From: Trichoplax sp. H2
Lineage: Eukaryota; Placozoa; Uniplacotomia; Trichoplacea
Assembly (NCBI GenBank): GCA_003344405.1
Contig: NOWV01000274.1
Coordinates: 1 to 64,000, forward strand
Direction of reading: 5' to 3'
DNA length: 64,000 nucleotides
Shown here in pieces: positions 35,490 to 49,789 of this stretch. A model generated the notes under the pieces. That model was not told the origin of the DNA. It made no database searches and was given only the letters and a program-made list of their open reading frames with translations. Within the stretch, counting starts at the first letter, position 1. The number at the start of each line of letters is the position of its first letter. The translations under genes and the position numbers were made by a program.

Positions 35490-37557
35490 ATGCAGAAATA
35501 CTTCACGACCGCGATCATCTGCCTGATTATATTCTTCTCCAATGTAAGAAAATTCGATTCATGTATTTTAAAATAATTTTGGAAAAGCATATTTAATTCA
35601 GAAACGATACTTAGGATATTATAGAGCTTTATAACATTGATATTGCAATTTAAAATTCTATTTTAAGATGGAATGATAATATTAATTAGAACTAGAACAC
35701 TTAAAATCCGATTTATTCGCTTAAATTCGATCCTTAAAAGCAATGTAAACATTTAAATAGCCTGTAGGTAACAGGAAAGAAAATAGAGTGTACAATGATA
35801 TATTAATAAATACCATTTCTAAATTTTGATACTTTTAGAACATTAAATAGTTACTTTAAATAAATGAGACAGTCGATTTTGAACAGTTTGGCGTATAATT
35901 TTGTAACTTAGCTCATCAGACTTGAATGGAGTCTATTTGTTCTAGTTAGGATCAATAACTCAAATTAGCAAATGAAATATTACAGAGAGCCGTTGTTTCG
36001 TACACTATCTTGCAATAAACACCTAAATACTTATTAGAAAATATCAAGTCCTGAATATCTGGAGCGTATACCGATTAAGAACTATTAACCTTTTATACTG
36101 AGATTAATAACTTATCATGGTATATAGTGGTTACAGTTCAGTGATACGTTATACCGATGTTTTTCCTGCAAGAAAAATTTTCAAATCAAATCAAGTGTGA
36201 TAAATTCCGTTCAATTAGAGTCAAGTTTAACAGTTGCTCTTACAATCACCTGATTAAACTATTTTAATTTTCTATGCAATTTGCCAGCTGATGTTTAATA
36301 AAAGTGTAAAAATTATTGCTATATACTGCAATATCAATTATACTCGTATCTCAATTTTTCGACATATTTACGAATCATTAGGGAACTTTTAGGGCAATGT
36401 TTTACCATAATTGTTTTAAAGTTCAATTTTTACTCGATAAATTGAATACAACAGCCTTCAGAAAAAAAAATTCGTGAACCATTAATTTATAAGTGATCGA
36501 CCTTAAATTAAAAGTATTAAATATTCAATAAAACCTAGTTGTCAAATTCAGATACCTTACAATTATATTATAACTCTATGTCATTATACAAGGATTACAA
36601 CATCGCAAATTGCAAAAGATCTTAATATCGGACTATTTGTTGCATTTGACTAAGCTTAGCGTCTATAAATGTCACAACGATGATTTTATTCTATATATTT
36701 TATTCGTATAATTCAGTACGATAAAAAAAGCGCAATCTGATGATATTTACTTGATCTTTAAATTTCGATTTATACTATTTTAGGTCGATGGTGCCGCACA
36801 ACCTTTAAAAAGAAGTTGTGCTGATTTCTCAGCGAAAGGAACACCAGTCGTACGAAGAGTCATTTATGATGGCAATGATCAACCCTACAACGTCTTATGC
36901 GTATATCAAGGAGTTGATGTCTATACTATGATTGAGTCTTTTAATAAGACCAATTCATTAGATGCTAATATAGCCGCCAGTTTTTCTGTTGATAATCCCG
37001 TTAATCAAGATGTTGCCGATAATAAGGCATTCCCTATCGACTTATATCGATTATCTAAAGACCGTATGAAATATTTAGCAGATCGATCAACATTTATTTG
37101 GTCTTCTTGTGATGTTATAACAAATCCAAACAACACCTTTAATCCTCTATCAGTAGGTACTGATTATATTATCAGTGCTCTTAATGCTGATAGTCGAAAG
37201 CTACTCTTTGATACAGCATTTGTTCATAATGGTATTAATAATTGCATGACTGTTCGTGGTATGCTATTTGGAGAACACTTTGACGATAAATCAATACCAT
37301 TTTACAGCAAATCAAATGTCCATTTCCATTCTAGCATCGACGAATCGACAGATTTGTGCGGCAAGCATAACTTCAAATTCATCACTAATCCAGTTGATTC
37401 GGCACAGTGTGGTGTTCGAGATTATCCACCTAATGCACCTGCATCAGTCAATGTCTTTGGTTCCTATAATAAATGCACATCGCAATTTGCTTGCGCTAAA
37501 AATGATAATTCTATTACCACATGGTGGCTTGGTGCACCTATGCCTGGAACCAGCTAA
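35490..37557 (+). CDS. Secreted eight-cysteine family protein, intact paralog A
   Basis: Exon 1 is 35490-35543 (18 codons) and exon 2 is 36784-37557. The intron is 1240 bases, GTAAGAAA to ATTTTAG, phase 0. The product is 275 residues. Exon 1 is a signal peptide by itself (MQKYFTTAIICLIIFFSN). The mature chain has eight cysteines, all conserved in paralog B: RSC, NVLC, SSC, NNC, LCGK, QCGV, KC and FAC. Conserved blocks: YDGNDQPYNVLC, IESFNKTNSL, YRLSKDRMKYL, VGTDYI, FGSYNKC and a WWLG end. No known domain is certain. The layout (a Cys-ended strand followed by an I/L-E-S-F strand, ending in a W-rich tail) loosely recalls fibrinogen-related lectins, but the GGGWT mark is missing. About half the aligned residues match paralog B by eye. 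The role is unknown; it is probably extracellular. Confidence 0.87.
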
Positions 37558-37563
37558 AATAAA
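37558..37563 (+). promoter_or_regulatory. Polyadenylation signal of paralog A
   Basis: AATAAA begins on the base immediately after the TAA stop codon. If used, the 3' UTR is extremely short, as also seen for the BMT5-like gene. Confidence 0.5.
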
Positions 37564-40500
37564 TGATTATTGAATTAAATTATGACTTAAATGGAATAAA
37601 GTTGCTGCTAGACTTAAATTTGTCTTCATGAATGCCTATAAGAGCAACTATTTGCTGTTTAATGTCATAATATTAATAGCCTTGACGGTCATTTTATTAG
37701 AAGATATCGTTAAAACTAGTTGGTATCGTTGCGATGCCATAGTTAGATGATTTAATTTGATCTGACTAGTATTGGTAAATGATGTAGGAACTAGAATAAT
37801 ACTGTTATATTCTATTAGTTTTAATTATTCTGCTTCTATTAGTCTAGATTGTGCTTCTCTAAAAAATGATTAAATTATTATCATTTTCAACGAAAATCCA
37901 TGCTATAAAGACCTATTCTAGCGTTTAGCTTTAGTTACTATTTATTTACTGATATTTATTATAGTAATGATCGTAACTTCTGAAGTAGAAAAATAAGACT
38001 ATCATTTTAATTCATTCTACCCATTTAGATTATTTTATTTTATTAATAGCCATGGGTATAACATAGCAATGACTTCTCAATAGACTCATGATATAGATTT
38101 CAATATCATCAACTTTAAAAGATACATAGTTAATTCAATCATCCCATAGTATTGATAAGATAGCAATACTGAGCAAATATATGATTTACTACGTAAATAA
38201 AACTTTAAACCGTTAAAAAGGGCTTATAACTTCCAACGGGTTCGAATTTCTCAGCGTTCCATTAAATCGCTGTAGGCAACTAAACACGGCGGAAATATGG
38301 GCGTATACCTCAGATCCTGAGGAGATCTGATAACTATAATTAACTGAATATGATCCAATCTTATCATAAGTCCATGAGCGTGGGAAATTTGAGTTCTAGA
38401 TATTATCGGCTTATTTCCTAATGCTAAGAACAAGATTCTTAAAATTTGAATTCTATCTAAATCTAAAGAACCACTTGTACCTTCTTCAGTTTCCTCAACT
38501 GCTTGCTGATGTATCCTAGACTACCTACGGTAATTCAATTCACTACGGTTCTGTAGCACATTGTCAAAATTTTTAAGAAATGTAGAAGATTGAGAAATAA
38601 GAACAAAGAATTCCCTTTACTTTATTACTTTCGAGTGAAACAATATAATCTTGACACGTTGCAACCTAATAAGCTCCTCTACTATGATATAAATGCTATT
38701 GATGTAACTAGAAATTCGATTAGTTTCATTAAAGATATTAGAAAATGCTGTTACTGTATTTCTATAATTTATATACATAATATTGTATCCTTGATCTATA
38801 TCGGTCAGCTTGCTCACGCCAATTACATTTTATCAACCAGTACTAAAATCAATATAGATTATAGAGTAGAAGCAAAAGGTCTAGCATTTCATCCGATTTT
38901 TTAATTAAGGTAGTTCCGTAATTCTATTATCAAATTTTTTACGCTTTAATGATATTATTGAATCATATTCCACTAATATTATTTATTGAGTAGAATATAC
39001 TCTTACTCAACGAAACGATAAAGGTGTATTACAAGTAATTTTAGTGATATGATAGTAATAATTTATTTCGAACTTAGTCTGCTACTGAACAGCGTATAAA
39101 AACTAACTAAAAGTGATAGAAGAGGGATAAGTTACTAACTTATGGCAGAAAAAAGATGCACCATGATTAAACTAGTGTTGTTTCATATTTTATCCTCTCA
39201 AGTACCCAATGTTTAAGTTAAACTACTTATGTACATAGTTATATAACACTATCAGACTTGCCCAGTTTTAATAGCCTTTGCAACAGCTGCGTTTCAAACT
39301 TAATTTAAAGTAGGGTATATCCGGATGCACCGTAGAAGATTAGATCGGTATCTTGTTATATTTGCAATATAAAAGCTACTTCTTTCACATCTTAATTATG
39401 TTATGTAGCCGCATCTCTATGCCATGAATAATGAACAAGAAAACTAGGAAAGGTAGAAATTTAGAGCTGCTGCTATTTTAGACCCATAGAATACTTATTT
39501 AGTCATAGCATCAAATCAGTTGAGTCAAAGTAGAACGAAAAAGAAAAGGTCAAGAACAAACATCAATTTGATATAATTTACTTTGCAAGAACTCGCGTGA
39601 TATAGCCAAAGCGGAGGTAGATTTTGAAGTTATAGGGAGTTCACGTGCATAATGAGAAGGCACTGTATATCATCAACCTATCTATAAATGATTCTGAAAG
39701 GATATAAACAACAGGCACAAAATCAAAAGTAATTCTAAAAATATTTGTCGTAATTGTGAATTAGAGAGAGCCATATACCAGGAACGGGATTAATGTTAGA
39801 CTAAATAATACAAATCTATTCGCGTGACTTTATCATAGATAAAAGCAACGGATCAATGGTCCAGCTCTCGTGAGCTATATAGATAATTCTGATATGACAA
39901 CAATTGTAAATTTTTTAACAGCGGAGTCACGATTATTCACGATCATTTCCTAATGAGATTTAATTAGGATATGGTGACTGATAATATTTTATAGAATTGA
40001 AAGGGGAAGACCAAACTAGTAATTAATGACTTAACATTCAAGGATAAGCCACTATCATCATCAACAATAAATTATGGTAATAGGTCACGCTTGTAATAAC
40101 TGACTCTATGTTGACAGTACTTTAAATCTTCATTATTGGAATTAAACACACGGAACTGATAGTTAGGAGATAATAATCTCATAATGCAACATAATTTGCC
40201 CGGCTCCACCATAAGCCCTAAATACAAACATAAGTAGTATTACTTCATCTATAGTTCTAGATTACCAAGATTAACCTAGTTCGGATTTAAGCCCAACCCA
40301 TCTGACATTAAAAGTGTAGTTAGAGATTAATATTGGTCAACTTGATAAATTGCCGTAGTACCGTACGGGAATATATCTAAGTCAGCAATGATTTAAAGGT
40401 AGAAGAGGATAAATTGTGAGCAAGACCGAAGTTCTATAATTCATCCAACCAAAGAGATACTACCATCTGTTACCCATTACTAATTTTACGCGACGATGAA

Positions 40501-43500
40501 TAAATACCTGTCAGCATGTAAAATTAATAATTAAAACTACTCATTATGATGATTAAAAATTGAATTTTTTACAATTTTACTGAGTGCAATCTCATAATAA
40601 GGTTAATTTTGTAGGATGGATGATTAACCTGGAAGTGAACTAAAGTTTTTAAGATCATATTTGCATTGTTGTAGTTAAATTGAATTTAGGAATTAATTTT
40701 GCAGCTTTGTTGTAACACACCCAATATTCGTTTTGAAGAAATTGATTATTTTTCTCATATTACTAAGATGAAGCCATAAGAAAAAGAGAATACAAAAAAT
40801 CTTGTTAACAGATGTCATCAAGTCATTATTAATTGCTTGAGAAATGAAAGATAACATAAAACGTGCATATGTAAAGATCATATCCGGTTCAATAATTCAA
40901 TTAGCTAAAATAAATGAGTAAACTATCTGGGCTAATAACCGGAATTGAAAAATAGCTGAAATCAGAGCAGTATTTTCCGGCCATAGCATGAGAAAAAATC
41001 AAAATTTACAAATACTAAACATGAAAAATTTCAGTTTCATTCAAATTATTAGCAAACATTTGCCTATTCATGCTATTCTTTGAATTTTTGTGATTGGTTG
41101 ATCATTTTTACATATTGTGGCTTTCGCTTTGGTATTCTTAAGAGTTAATTTTGAATTCTTATTAGGATTATAACACTTCGAATAAAACGTATGAATTAGC
41201 TACTGTTAAATAATTTTTTGATTTTTATTCGGTTTATCGTAACTTTAATCCATCATGCCCCCCCCCTAATACTGATACTGTAGTAACGATAAGGAAACCC
41301 ATATGTAGTATAACATTAAATAAATTCTAAGTTAAGTTTGTAAATTGATGAAATTTTGTGTTAATCAAGACTCTGGCATTTTAAAGCTTTCTATCTCATA
41401 ACTTTTACATATTTAATCAAAATTGTATTTACTTCAAAATTGATTAGCTATTAAGAATCAATCGTGGTAGATAAACTCTCGTTATTAAACAAAAATGGCA
41501 TATGGAAATTAGCTGTTACATAACTCTACAAGTTTTGTACTGATACTATTTTACCAAGGTTCTAGGTCATACTGAACTATAGTTTACGCTTGTATGATAA
41601 TAGTTAAGAGAAGAATTTGCTAGTTCCGTAAGAATTATTTACAGAGGTGATATACTACACACCATTTCCATCAGCTACACTTACGTGCATAGCAGCAAAT
41701 ACTTAGATATGCTAGCATATCCATTTGCAGATAAAAGACATTAAACTAACACTCCAATTATCTTAGGAACCCAATAAATTAATTTTACTTATAACATACT
41801 ACTTCTAAATCGTCAGCGAATAAAATAATACAAAATAGTCTCCGTTTACTATCAGATTGCTTCTATCTCATAATTAATTGCCATTCAATTTCGTTTATGA
41901 CTTTTCTACCCATCGTTGTTACGTTGTTCAGTAGGGTATCAGATATGTTATAAGATACATTGCTATGCATGCTAATAACCCATACAAAAAAGCTAGAATG
42001 AAATTCATGTTGACGAAATTAGATAAAAAACAAGCTATTACTATTTATTTTATAAATTTTATCGTTAAAGTAATTAAAGACAATTAAATTATAGCTTTTA
42101 GATATCGACAGCCAGAACTTGAGGCACAAGTAAATTATTTGGATGCACTGTTGCTTAACATTAGCCAATATCTACCTCTGTAATCTTTATTGCAAGTCAT
42201 CTTATGTATAAGCGAATGTATGCTCAAAATAGAAATTTCACTGATCTTGATACCATCAATAAAATTCCTGTTCTGAGCGATATTTTTAAATTTAAACCAG
42301 ATCAATCATTAAGCTCTCCATGTCTATACTGAACTATAAGAAGTGGCAAAGGCTTCGATAGAGAATTTCTTAAATAAGGTGAATTAACTAGCTGTACTAG
42401 TTCTTTCATAACTATTGCTCACCAAAAATATTATTTAATCCTGATTTGAGTATTTGCAACACCTCCAGATAGAGCAATGGATATCTTCTTGTTTACACGA
42501 CTACTTTAAAATGCAGTCAAAAAGTTTATGAGAAAAATAATTAAATTTTGGCTTCTATGTTACAAATTTGATCCTATAATGAATTCTAAGTGAAATTCTT
42601 ACTCAATTAAATTATCATTGATAAAATTCAAATAGCACTAACAGGATTACTGTAGTTTAATTAAAGCGGCTTCTGCTAGATTATATGCAACGATAATGAT
42701 GTAATTCTTTTCAATTCCAATCAATTATTAACATCTGCAACATCTAAGTAAATTCAAATAACAAGGTTACTTTGAAATAATTTTATGAATATTAATACTT
42801 TCACGGCAGTTAAGCAAGCATATTCCTCGTATAGCTAGCAATAAATGAAATGATTTGCATCAACGTTTCTCATTTACTTTAAGGCCACAATTAAATGTAA
42901 AAATCATCGGCCAAAGCTGTTGACCATGTTAATCTGCATTTGTTTCATGAAAAGATAATTTTTATCAAATACTGTACCATCTGTATCTCTAAGCTTTCAG
43001 CAAATATTTGTTTTGCAACACATCTTTATCTTGAAATTATCTCGACGTTGGCTTCAAAAATAATATCATAGAATGGCTTCAAGTATAGCTGAGAAGTTAG
43101 CTTACAGCATTTCTAATGCTTTTTCTATAGGAAAATAGCTGAAGTCATTTATAGTAAAATCCCTTGTAAATGTCAAAATTATTCAAATAAGGATAAGAAC
43201 TTCACCTGGATCTATCAAATCCAGACTTATTTCGCTTGTAGGCTAAGGAAATCCAATAGATATTTTTGATATTTACAAGCTAATGAATAGACCTTAATTG
43301 ATCTACCTTTAAGGAGAAGTATAACTAAAGAATTATGGGTATCTATTCGTATAGATAATTATATGATTATAAATATTTGCTAATAATTATAGCAAATGTC
43401 AATGATACAAATCTGATTGAGCCTGTTTAGTTGGATGTTATAAGGATAAATCAATGCAACACCTGCGCAAACTAGATTCACATACAACAATTCAGCTCTC

Positions 43501-44930
43501 CAGCTGTTACTCTAATTCTAACAGAGAGTTTATTATAGAAATTATCTACTGCAAATTTAATAAAGTAATCAAGTTTAATGTACTACTGCCAATTTTATTG
43601 TTGGATGTATTCTAAAATTCTTAGAATTGTTGATCATTTCATTTTTATGATTGTTTCTCATTCATACATCTCAGTGAGAGGAAATAAGATAATACTCGAA
43701 AATAGATAAGACTAAGTAGGAGTTTAAGGAAGAGAATGTTTGCTATTCATCCAAGGATCGACTGAGCTCACTCTCGTCAACACATTGTCTGGATTTTGGA
43801 TACTAAATACTCAGTCTGATCGGATTTGTTAGTTTTACTGATGGTTCAAGTTTCCACCTGTAACAATTATTGCTTCCAGCTCTATTCTAAAATCAAATTA
43901 TAACATAAAAGATTCTGCTTATTCATGGCAAAAAAACGCCTTACTATCATTATAGTTTAATAAATATTAAACGTACAGAAAGATAGAATAGGTATTAGCT
44001 CGTTAAAGAAACTCTTTACTAAGAATTAGCCTGTTAGCTACCGTATAAGAATTGTGATGATCTCAATATTAAATTTAGTGCTTAAAAGATTATCGGTCTT
44101 AGATTATTAAGTCTATTTCATACACATATTACGAATATAATCTAGCTCCAAATTCTCCTGAGACAGCTTAGTAACAAAATTAAACAATGCGTTAGATATA
44201 CGTAAAAATTTATATAGTATATGTATCTACCGCATATTTACTTGTTAATCTATTTAGTTTAAAAATTAATTGCCTTTATGCAATCATGTATCCACTTGTA
44301 TCCTGTCATTGTGAAATAATGATGACCTAAATTGAATTATACTGCGGATTAGCTAATAAATCAATGACATTAATGTCTTATTTATTTATTTAAATCGATA
44401 ATCCATTTCCTCTTGCATATAAATTGACTCTTTAAATTGGAATTAATTGCACAAATTTATGAAAAAAGCAATCAGTTTATGGAAAAAATTTGTAAGCGAC
44501 ATTAAATGGACTCCTCTATATCTGATGCAATGTAATCAGTACCGATTGAATAGGCTAGATAAATAACGTAACTAAAATAGATCGAGATTTTATTTATTTA
44601 CAGTATATTAGGATATTTTTTGATCTCGTCACGCTAGACAATGTTAATAATAAATGAAATTGTAATTGTCAACATAAGGCCAGGGTTAGATGTCATGATA
44701 ATGTTGGACGATATCATTCATTATGGATTGTGTTTAATTTGTATAGAGTTCGAAATTACTACAAAAGTGCAATCCAACCTCTTTTTAAATTATTTCTGCA
44801 GCACAAATTACCAGTAAAGTATCATTAGAATTTTGATTTGAGGTATCATCAATCCATTGATTCCTTGTACATAAATTCTCAACTATCCATCAACTTACCT
44901 GAAATCTTATTCCAAGAATTTGAATCTAAC
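37564..44930. other. 7.4-kb intergenic interval, nothing recognised
   Basis: No coding signal was convincing on either strand. An open stretch at 38590-38904 (104 codons) has AT-driven composition (Ile, Tyr, Asn) and no domain. A run of nine C residues occurs near 41260. No further copies of the secreted eight-cysteine family were seen here. Confidence 0.55.
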
Positions 44931-46575
44931 ATGATCAAATTAGCTACTAACATCTTCTTGACTCTTTTTTTATGCAGTGTAAGTTTATTATTACAATTTT
45001 TTTATCCTTGATTTCAATTCTCGATCATTAACTATGCTAATCCATTACTTTTCAGCTATCCTTTGAGATATCTTGTAGTAGATCTCAATCATTGATAACG
45101 TATCGTTCTTTTAGTACAATTTTTCACTTGAAATCTTTTATCACTCGTGTAATTTAAACAGTGGATGAAAATACTGTAATTTAGAACTTTTAATTTGTTC
45201 CCATAGAAAAAGATTGCTAGCGAATAGAATCAAACTGCTTTGCAATATAGATCTAATGCAAAATATTTCAACTACTGACAGATTTTAATCCGCGTATATT
45301 TTTACCGATATTTCTACTTATATGCGTATACTTCCATTACCTTACACAGGAAATAGCTTGGGCACTAAAGTCCCGCGGTTGATCTCTTTTTAAGCAACAT
45401 TTTTTTAATAGATATTACTACATAGTATTTGAATAAATTAGATAATTTTTTCCTTTATTAGCTAGTATAAATATTACTGTTGGAATATCTATAGTCAAAA
45501 CAAGGTTAAACCTGACTTGTTTGCTATTTTTATTAAACCAAGACGATGGAAAGGATATTAGCATATATTATTAATTAAAAATTGTAATTGAATAAAGGAA
45601 TCTCTAAGGTTTAGCACATAATATTGCTATCAGATTGGTTACGATAGCATTTGTTAAGTATTACTAATTTAGTGAATATCTACTAGTAGCATCAAAAGAC
45701 TAGCATTTACTCTATACTAAATTCAAAATTTTATTAATATTTTGTGTGAACTATTTTTACGACCACCAACATTCACTTTAATTATGCTTACCATTATGAC
45801 TTTTTAGTGTGTTAACGCTGCAACTTTTAAAGCCAGATCCTGCGTTGATTTCCCCCAAGCAGGAAGCAAAGTTGCTCAGAAGACAGTCTATGATGTTAAC
45901 GATCAGCCATATAACGTCTTGTGCTATTACGATGGGCTGGATATCTATACTTTAATTGAATCATTCAATAAGACCAATTCACTTCATTCTAAAATTGCAG
46001 CCAGCTTTGCAATTGACACAGCTGTTAACGAAGATACGTCTTCATCTGTATTTCCTCTTGATTTATATCGTTTATCCAAAGCCCGTATGGAATATCTTGC
46101 TTCGAAATCGACGATGTTCATGTCTTCTTGCAATGTAGTTATTAATCCAAATCAATTCCAATCATCGTCGGTTGGCCATGACTATATCAAGGGCACCCTT
46201 GATCAAAATAGTAAACGTTTATTTTTCGAAAGTGCTTGGCTAACATTAGCTTCCGACAATTGCTTAAGCGTTAGCGGAAACGTCTTTGGAGCTTCTTTTA
46301 GCGCTAAATCAATTCCAGTATTTAGTCGTAATGATATCCATTTGCATATGAGCGTTGATGAAAGCAAATCATACTGTGATAAGCATGATCTACTCCTCGT
46401 GTCAGAACCAGCTAAAGTAACAGCATGTGGAGTAAGCGATTATCCACCTGGAGCACCAGCAACAGCTAATCTATTTGGTAGCTATAATAAATGTACAAAA
46501 GATTTCTCTTGTTCTGGCGCGGATGGATCGATTACCAGTTGGTGGTTAGGCAGTACTGCTCCACCTATTTATTAA
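44931..46575 (+). CDS. Secreted eight-cysteine family protein, intact paralog B
   Basis: Exon 1 is 44931-44978 (16 codons, MIKLATNIFLTLFLCS) and exon 2 is 45808-46575. The intron is 829 bases, GTAAGTTT to TTTTTAG, phase 0, at the same place as in paralog A. The product is 271 residues. Mature landmarks: ARSC, YDVNDQPYNVLC, IESFNKTNSL, YRLSKARMEYL, SSCNVVINPN, VGHDYIKG, DESKSYCDKH, ACGVSDYPPGAPA, FGSYNKC, FSC and SITSWWLG. All eight cysteines of paralog A are kept, and one extra cysteine lies at the signal-peptide boundary. Same strand as paralog A, about 7.4 kb downstream, consistent with tandem duplication. The function is unknown; it is likely exported. Confidence 0.87.
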
Positions 46576-49500
46576 TCCAATTACTTTACATCAGCCCAGC
46601 TTTAGCTCCTTCTTATGTACACCGTTATATGGGCTTGTAAATCAATCTTTCAATTTTAGTTTTTAGATTATCAATAGTACTCGTATATTAGATTCTGTTG
46701 TAAATCAAAGCTCCAAAGCATAACATTAATAATTTAATGGATAACCGATACAAATAAGCTCAATAAGTATTAAAGTCCTTCGTTGTCATCAATGTCAGCT
46801 CTAGCCAATGCTATAGCAGAACTAATTTGGTAAATTCTGATTGAAATAGATTAGTTTCAAGTAAATAGAGAGAAGTCATTCTTTAGTTCTGATTATCCAC
46901 AAATTCGATAAACATAAGCCATTTAGATATAAACAGTAGTAACAGTTGCTGGAAGTAGATCATCTTTCATAGACATCTATTCCGTAGAGCTCCATAGCAG
47001 GTCTGATTTGATAATTTATTGAAAATTAGTTGAAATACATGAATTCATAAAATACTATAACTCATTGTGAAAAGATGCCTTAATTAATAGAGTATACGTA
47101 GATATCAATTATAATGAGCTTTATAGTAAGTCAGTTATAGTCATTCTGATCCATCATAAATGATTTCAAATAAATAGATCAATTGCTATTAGCTCTGTTC
47201 ATCGATAAAATTTAGTATTTGGTGGCTATTTCGATACGTACAAAGGTAAATTATAATATTATCTGTCATAGATAGCAAACCTATAGGACTGCTAGCATAT
47301 TTAACTCCTGCGTAGTGATGTAAGAAAACTATATGGTAGATTCTATAATTATTCCGCTATATTACTAATATCTACATCGATCGATTTTCCTATGTAATTC
47401 GAGAATCATTTATCCAATAAATTAACTCCAGCTACGCAACCATGCAATTATGTCTATTCTCTCTATGATAATATCAAAACTAAGCTAATCCGCGCAATAA
47501 GATATTTATTCAAACGAGCCATATAGAAAAAATATCAAGATGGCGATTTTAAAATTGTAGAATTGACGGACTAATTGGCGGCATTATCAACGATTTATTT
47601 TTTATACATCTTTTTAATATTTTAATCCCGAGTTTGCGAGAGCAGTATAAACCAAGTAGTGCAATGCTCCTTGAGTTGTGTAGATTAGTACACTGCAATC
47701 GGATATATTTCATTTTCGTTCTTGAAAATCTATTTGCGTAGTTTGATTAATATATCAAGTTTTCGTTAATTTTGGAGTGGGAAGGCATCCTATTAAGCAT
47801 TGTTCCTATTGTAAAAGATTAATTATAGTATGCAATATGCAGTATTGCGATATCCTATTCAGTAAAAGGATGTTCAAGATGGAAATTTAAGCTTTAATTT
47901 ACGTTTAATAATATTTATTTCGATGTCAAGTTCGATCAATTGGATGTTGAGATAGTTATTGGTCGTGAGTATCAATCTATTAAAATGAAACGGACAAGAA
48001 GACCGAATCCACGTACAGTATACGAAACAGAGAGTATGCTGAGTTTTAATAAGTTATGCTGCTAATTTATATTCAAAATTGTGATAGACCGACATAGATG
48101 GATTAGCAACACGAGCAACAGCAACATCTTGTAGAATAATCTACTAGTTCATACTGTAATACTGTATGTTCTCATAAATAAATATAATTAGAATTAATGG
48201 TAATCTATACGTTAAGTATTACAGGCATCCATGAATTATACAGGTATGCTGCAAAAGTGCTTATACAGTAAAGTATAGCAGTCGTAATATATTTCATTTT
48301 AGATAACTTATCCAGGAATGTACTGATGATGATTTATCTAGGATGCCTTACATGTTTTTGATAGATAACAGAGTACTTGTCCATTATTAATATCTGTGTA
48401 CTAATGCTGTAATTAATTTGTGTTTATATCGATTTACTCTAAATTGGTCGATTTTTTTTAATCCAGTTAAGCTTCCGTTATGTCTAGCAATATAGGTATA
48501 GCAATATACTACAGCCTCTTGATGCTAGGGGAGATCGTCGGTATTTAGAGTAATCAATAATAGGAATATACTGTACGCCAGTGTTCTTAAAAGTCAACCG
48601 GAAGCCCGACTCGAACCCGATTCGAGGGTAGGATTCGGGTTAAAAATTTCTGTGATGATACAGTGTTTGTATAGCGATTGTTTTCATGTCGGGTTCGAAA
48701 ATCAACAATTTGATTGGGGTTTAGGTTGCGTTTTCACTCCATTGAAAGACTCTACAGTACGTGTATATCTAAATTTTATAATTGAATAATTTAGAATCGT
48801 GCCATCGGTCGATGTCGAAGATCGGCCTAGCAGTAAGCCTGCAGTGTCTCATTTGATCACTGTAGTTATAATTTTCCTTCTTACAAATTTTCGGCTTGTA
48901 ATAAGATAATATAGAGATAGTATATCTATAGAACGAGAACAAGTAACATTGTCGATTAAATTCTTTCAACTGTAGAGCAAATTGATTTCAAAGTAGTAGG
49001 ATGATAGACAATGCGTGTTCAAATGCACCTAAAATGGCGATTTTCTCGCCAATTGCGAAATATTGGCAGGGAAATACTCCGCATTAAAGCGGTCTATCTC
49101 TACTAATAGAAGTTGTATAAGAAAAGTAATGCTAATTCTTCTTATTAGGCACTTTCAACGAGCCTAAAACCCCAAATTTACGACCAAATTATTCAACTAT
49201 TGCTCAAAGAAAATCAATATTTGCATGGAGGAAATGATTTTTCCAATCACCCAAAGTGGAATCTGCCTGGCCTGGCAATTTTGTCAAAATCCTTGTCATC
49301 GATGCGCACTGTATTCCATACTATACCCCGTATCACTTTTAGCCATTTGGTACCTTATCCTTGTTTAGACTGACGTCGCACCTGGGTACTACTGGTACCG
49401 ATCATCGACATTGACAATAGAGAATTCCTAACTGCAGCTTAGCTCCATACTGTACATTGATGACACAACTAGCGCATAAGTATCATTCGTCCCCAACGTC

Positions 49501-49789
49501 TCTTGTAGCCCTTACCTGAGCGATCCTACAGTACGTACTGTAGTCGGTAGACTATAACACAGTATCTTGTACTGTACGGTTTGTACCGTACCGTACAGTA
49601 CGGCAATGGACTGTTACCGTACCGTACAGGACCAGATCAAGATTTCAAAAATTTGCAAATGCCCATCATGGCGGCAAGCCTAATGTGATCTTGCCCAACA
49701 AATCAATTCAACCCTAAGAATCGACAGTAATGCCTGTTTTGCGTTATTAACTTTGTAAATTGAGTGGAAAACTGGACGAAATAAGCATA
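46576..49789. other. Intergenic interval; 5' flank of CCP110
   Basis: No gene recognised. A minus-strand 66-codon frame near 48769-48969 has no features. Around 48600-48710 the words CCCGACTCGAACCCGATTCG and GTCGGGTTCGAA form local partial repeats; this is not a tRNA, as no cloverleaf can be drawn. Bases 49143-49235 are open (LGTFNEPKTPNLRPNYSTIA) but end at a stop without a clear donor. Confidence 0.45.
49525..49630. repeat. GTAC-palindrome cluster upstream of CCP110
   Basis: Contains CTACAGTACGTACTGTAG, TTGTACTGTACGG, TACCGTACCGTACAGTACGG and TTACCGTACCGTACAGG within about 100 bases, 160 bases before the CCP110 start codon. The words are the same as in the stretch at 26.7-28.2 kb. Confidence 0.75.

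Noticed and set aside
37256-37573. 105-codon frame inside paralog A in another phase
   Set aside because: A shadow of the conserved secreted-protein frame.
48600-48710. Possible tRNA, because of GTTCGAA and GACTCGAACCCG words
   Set aside because: No acceptor stem, anticodon arm or correct spacing can be drawn on either strand.
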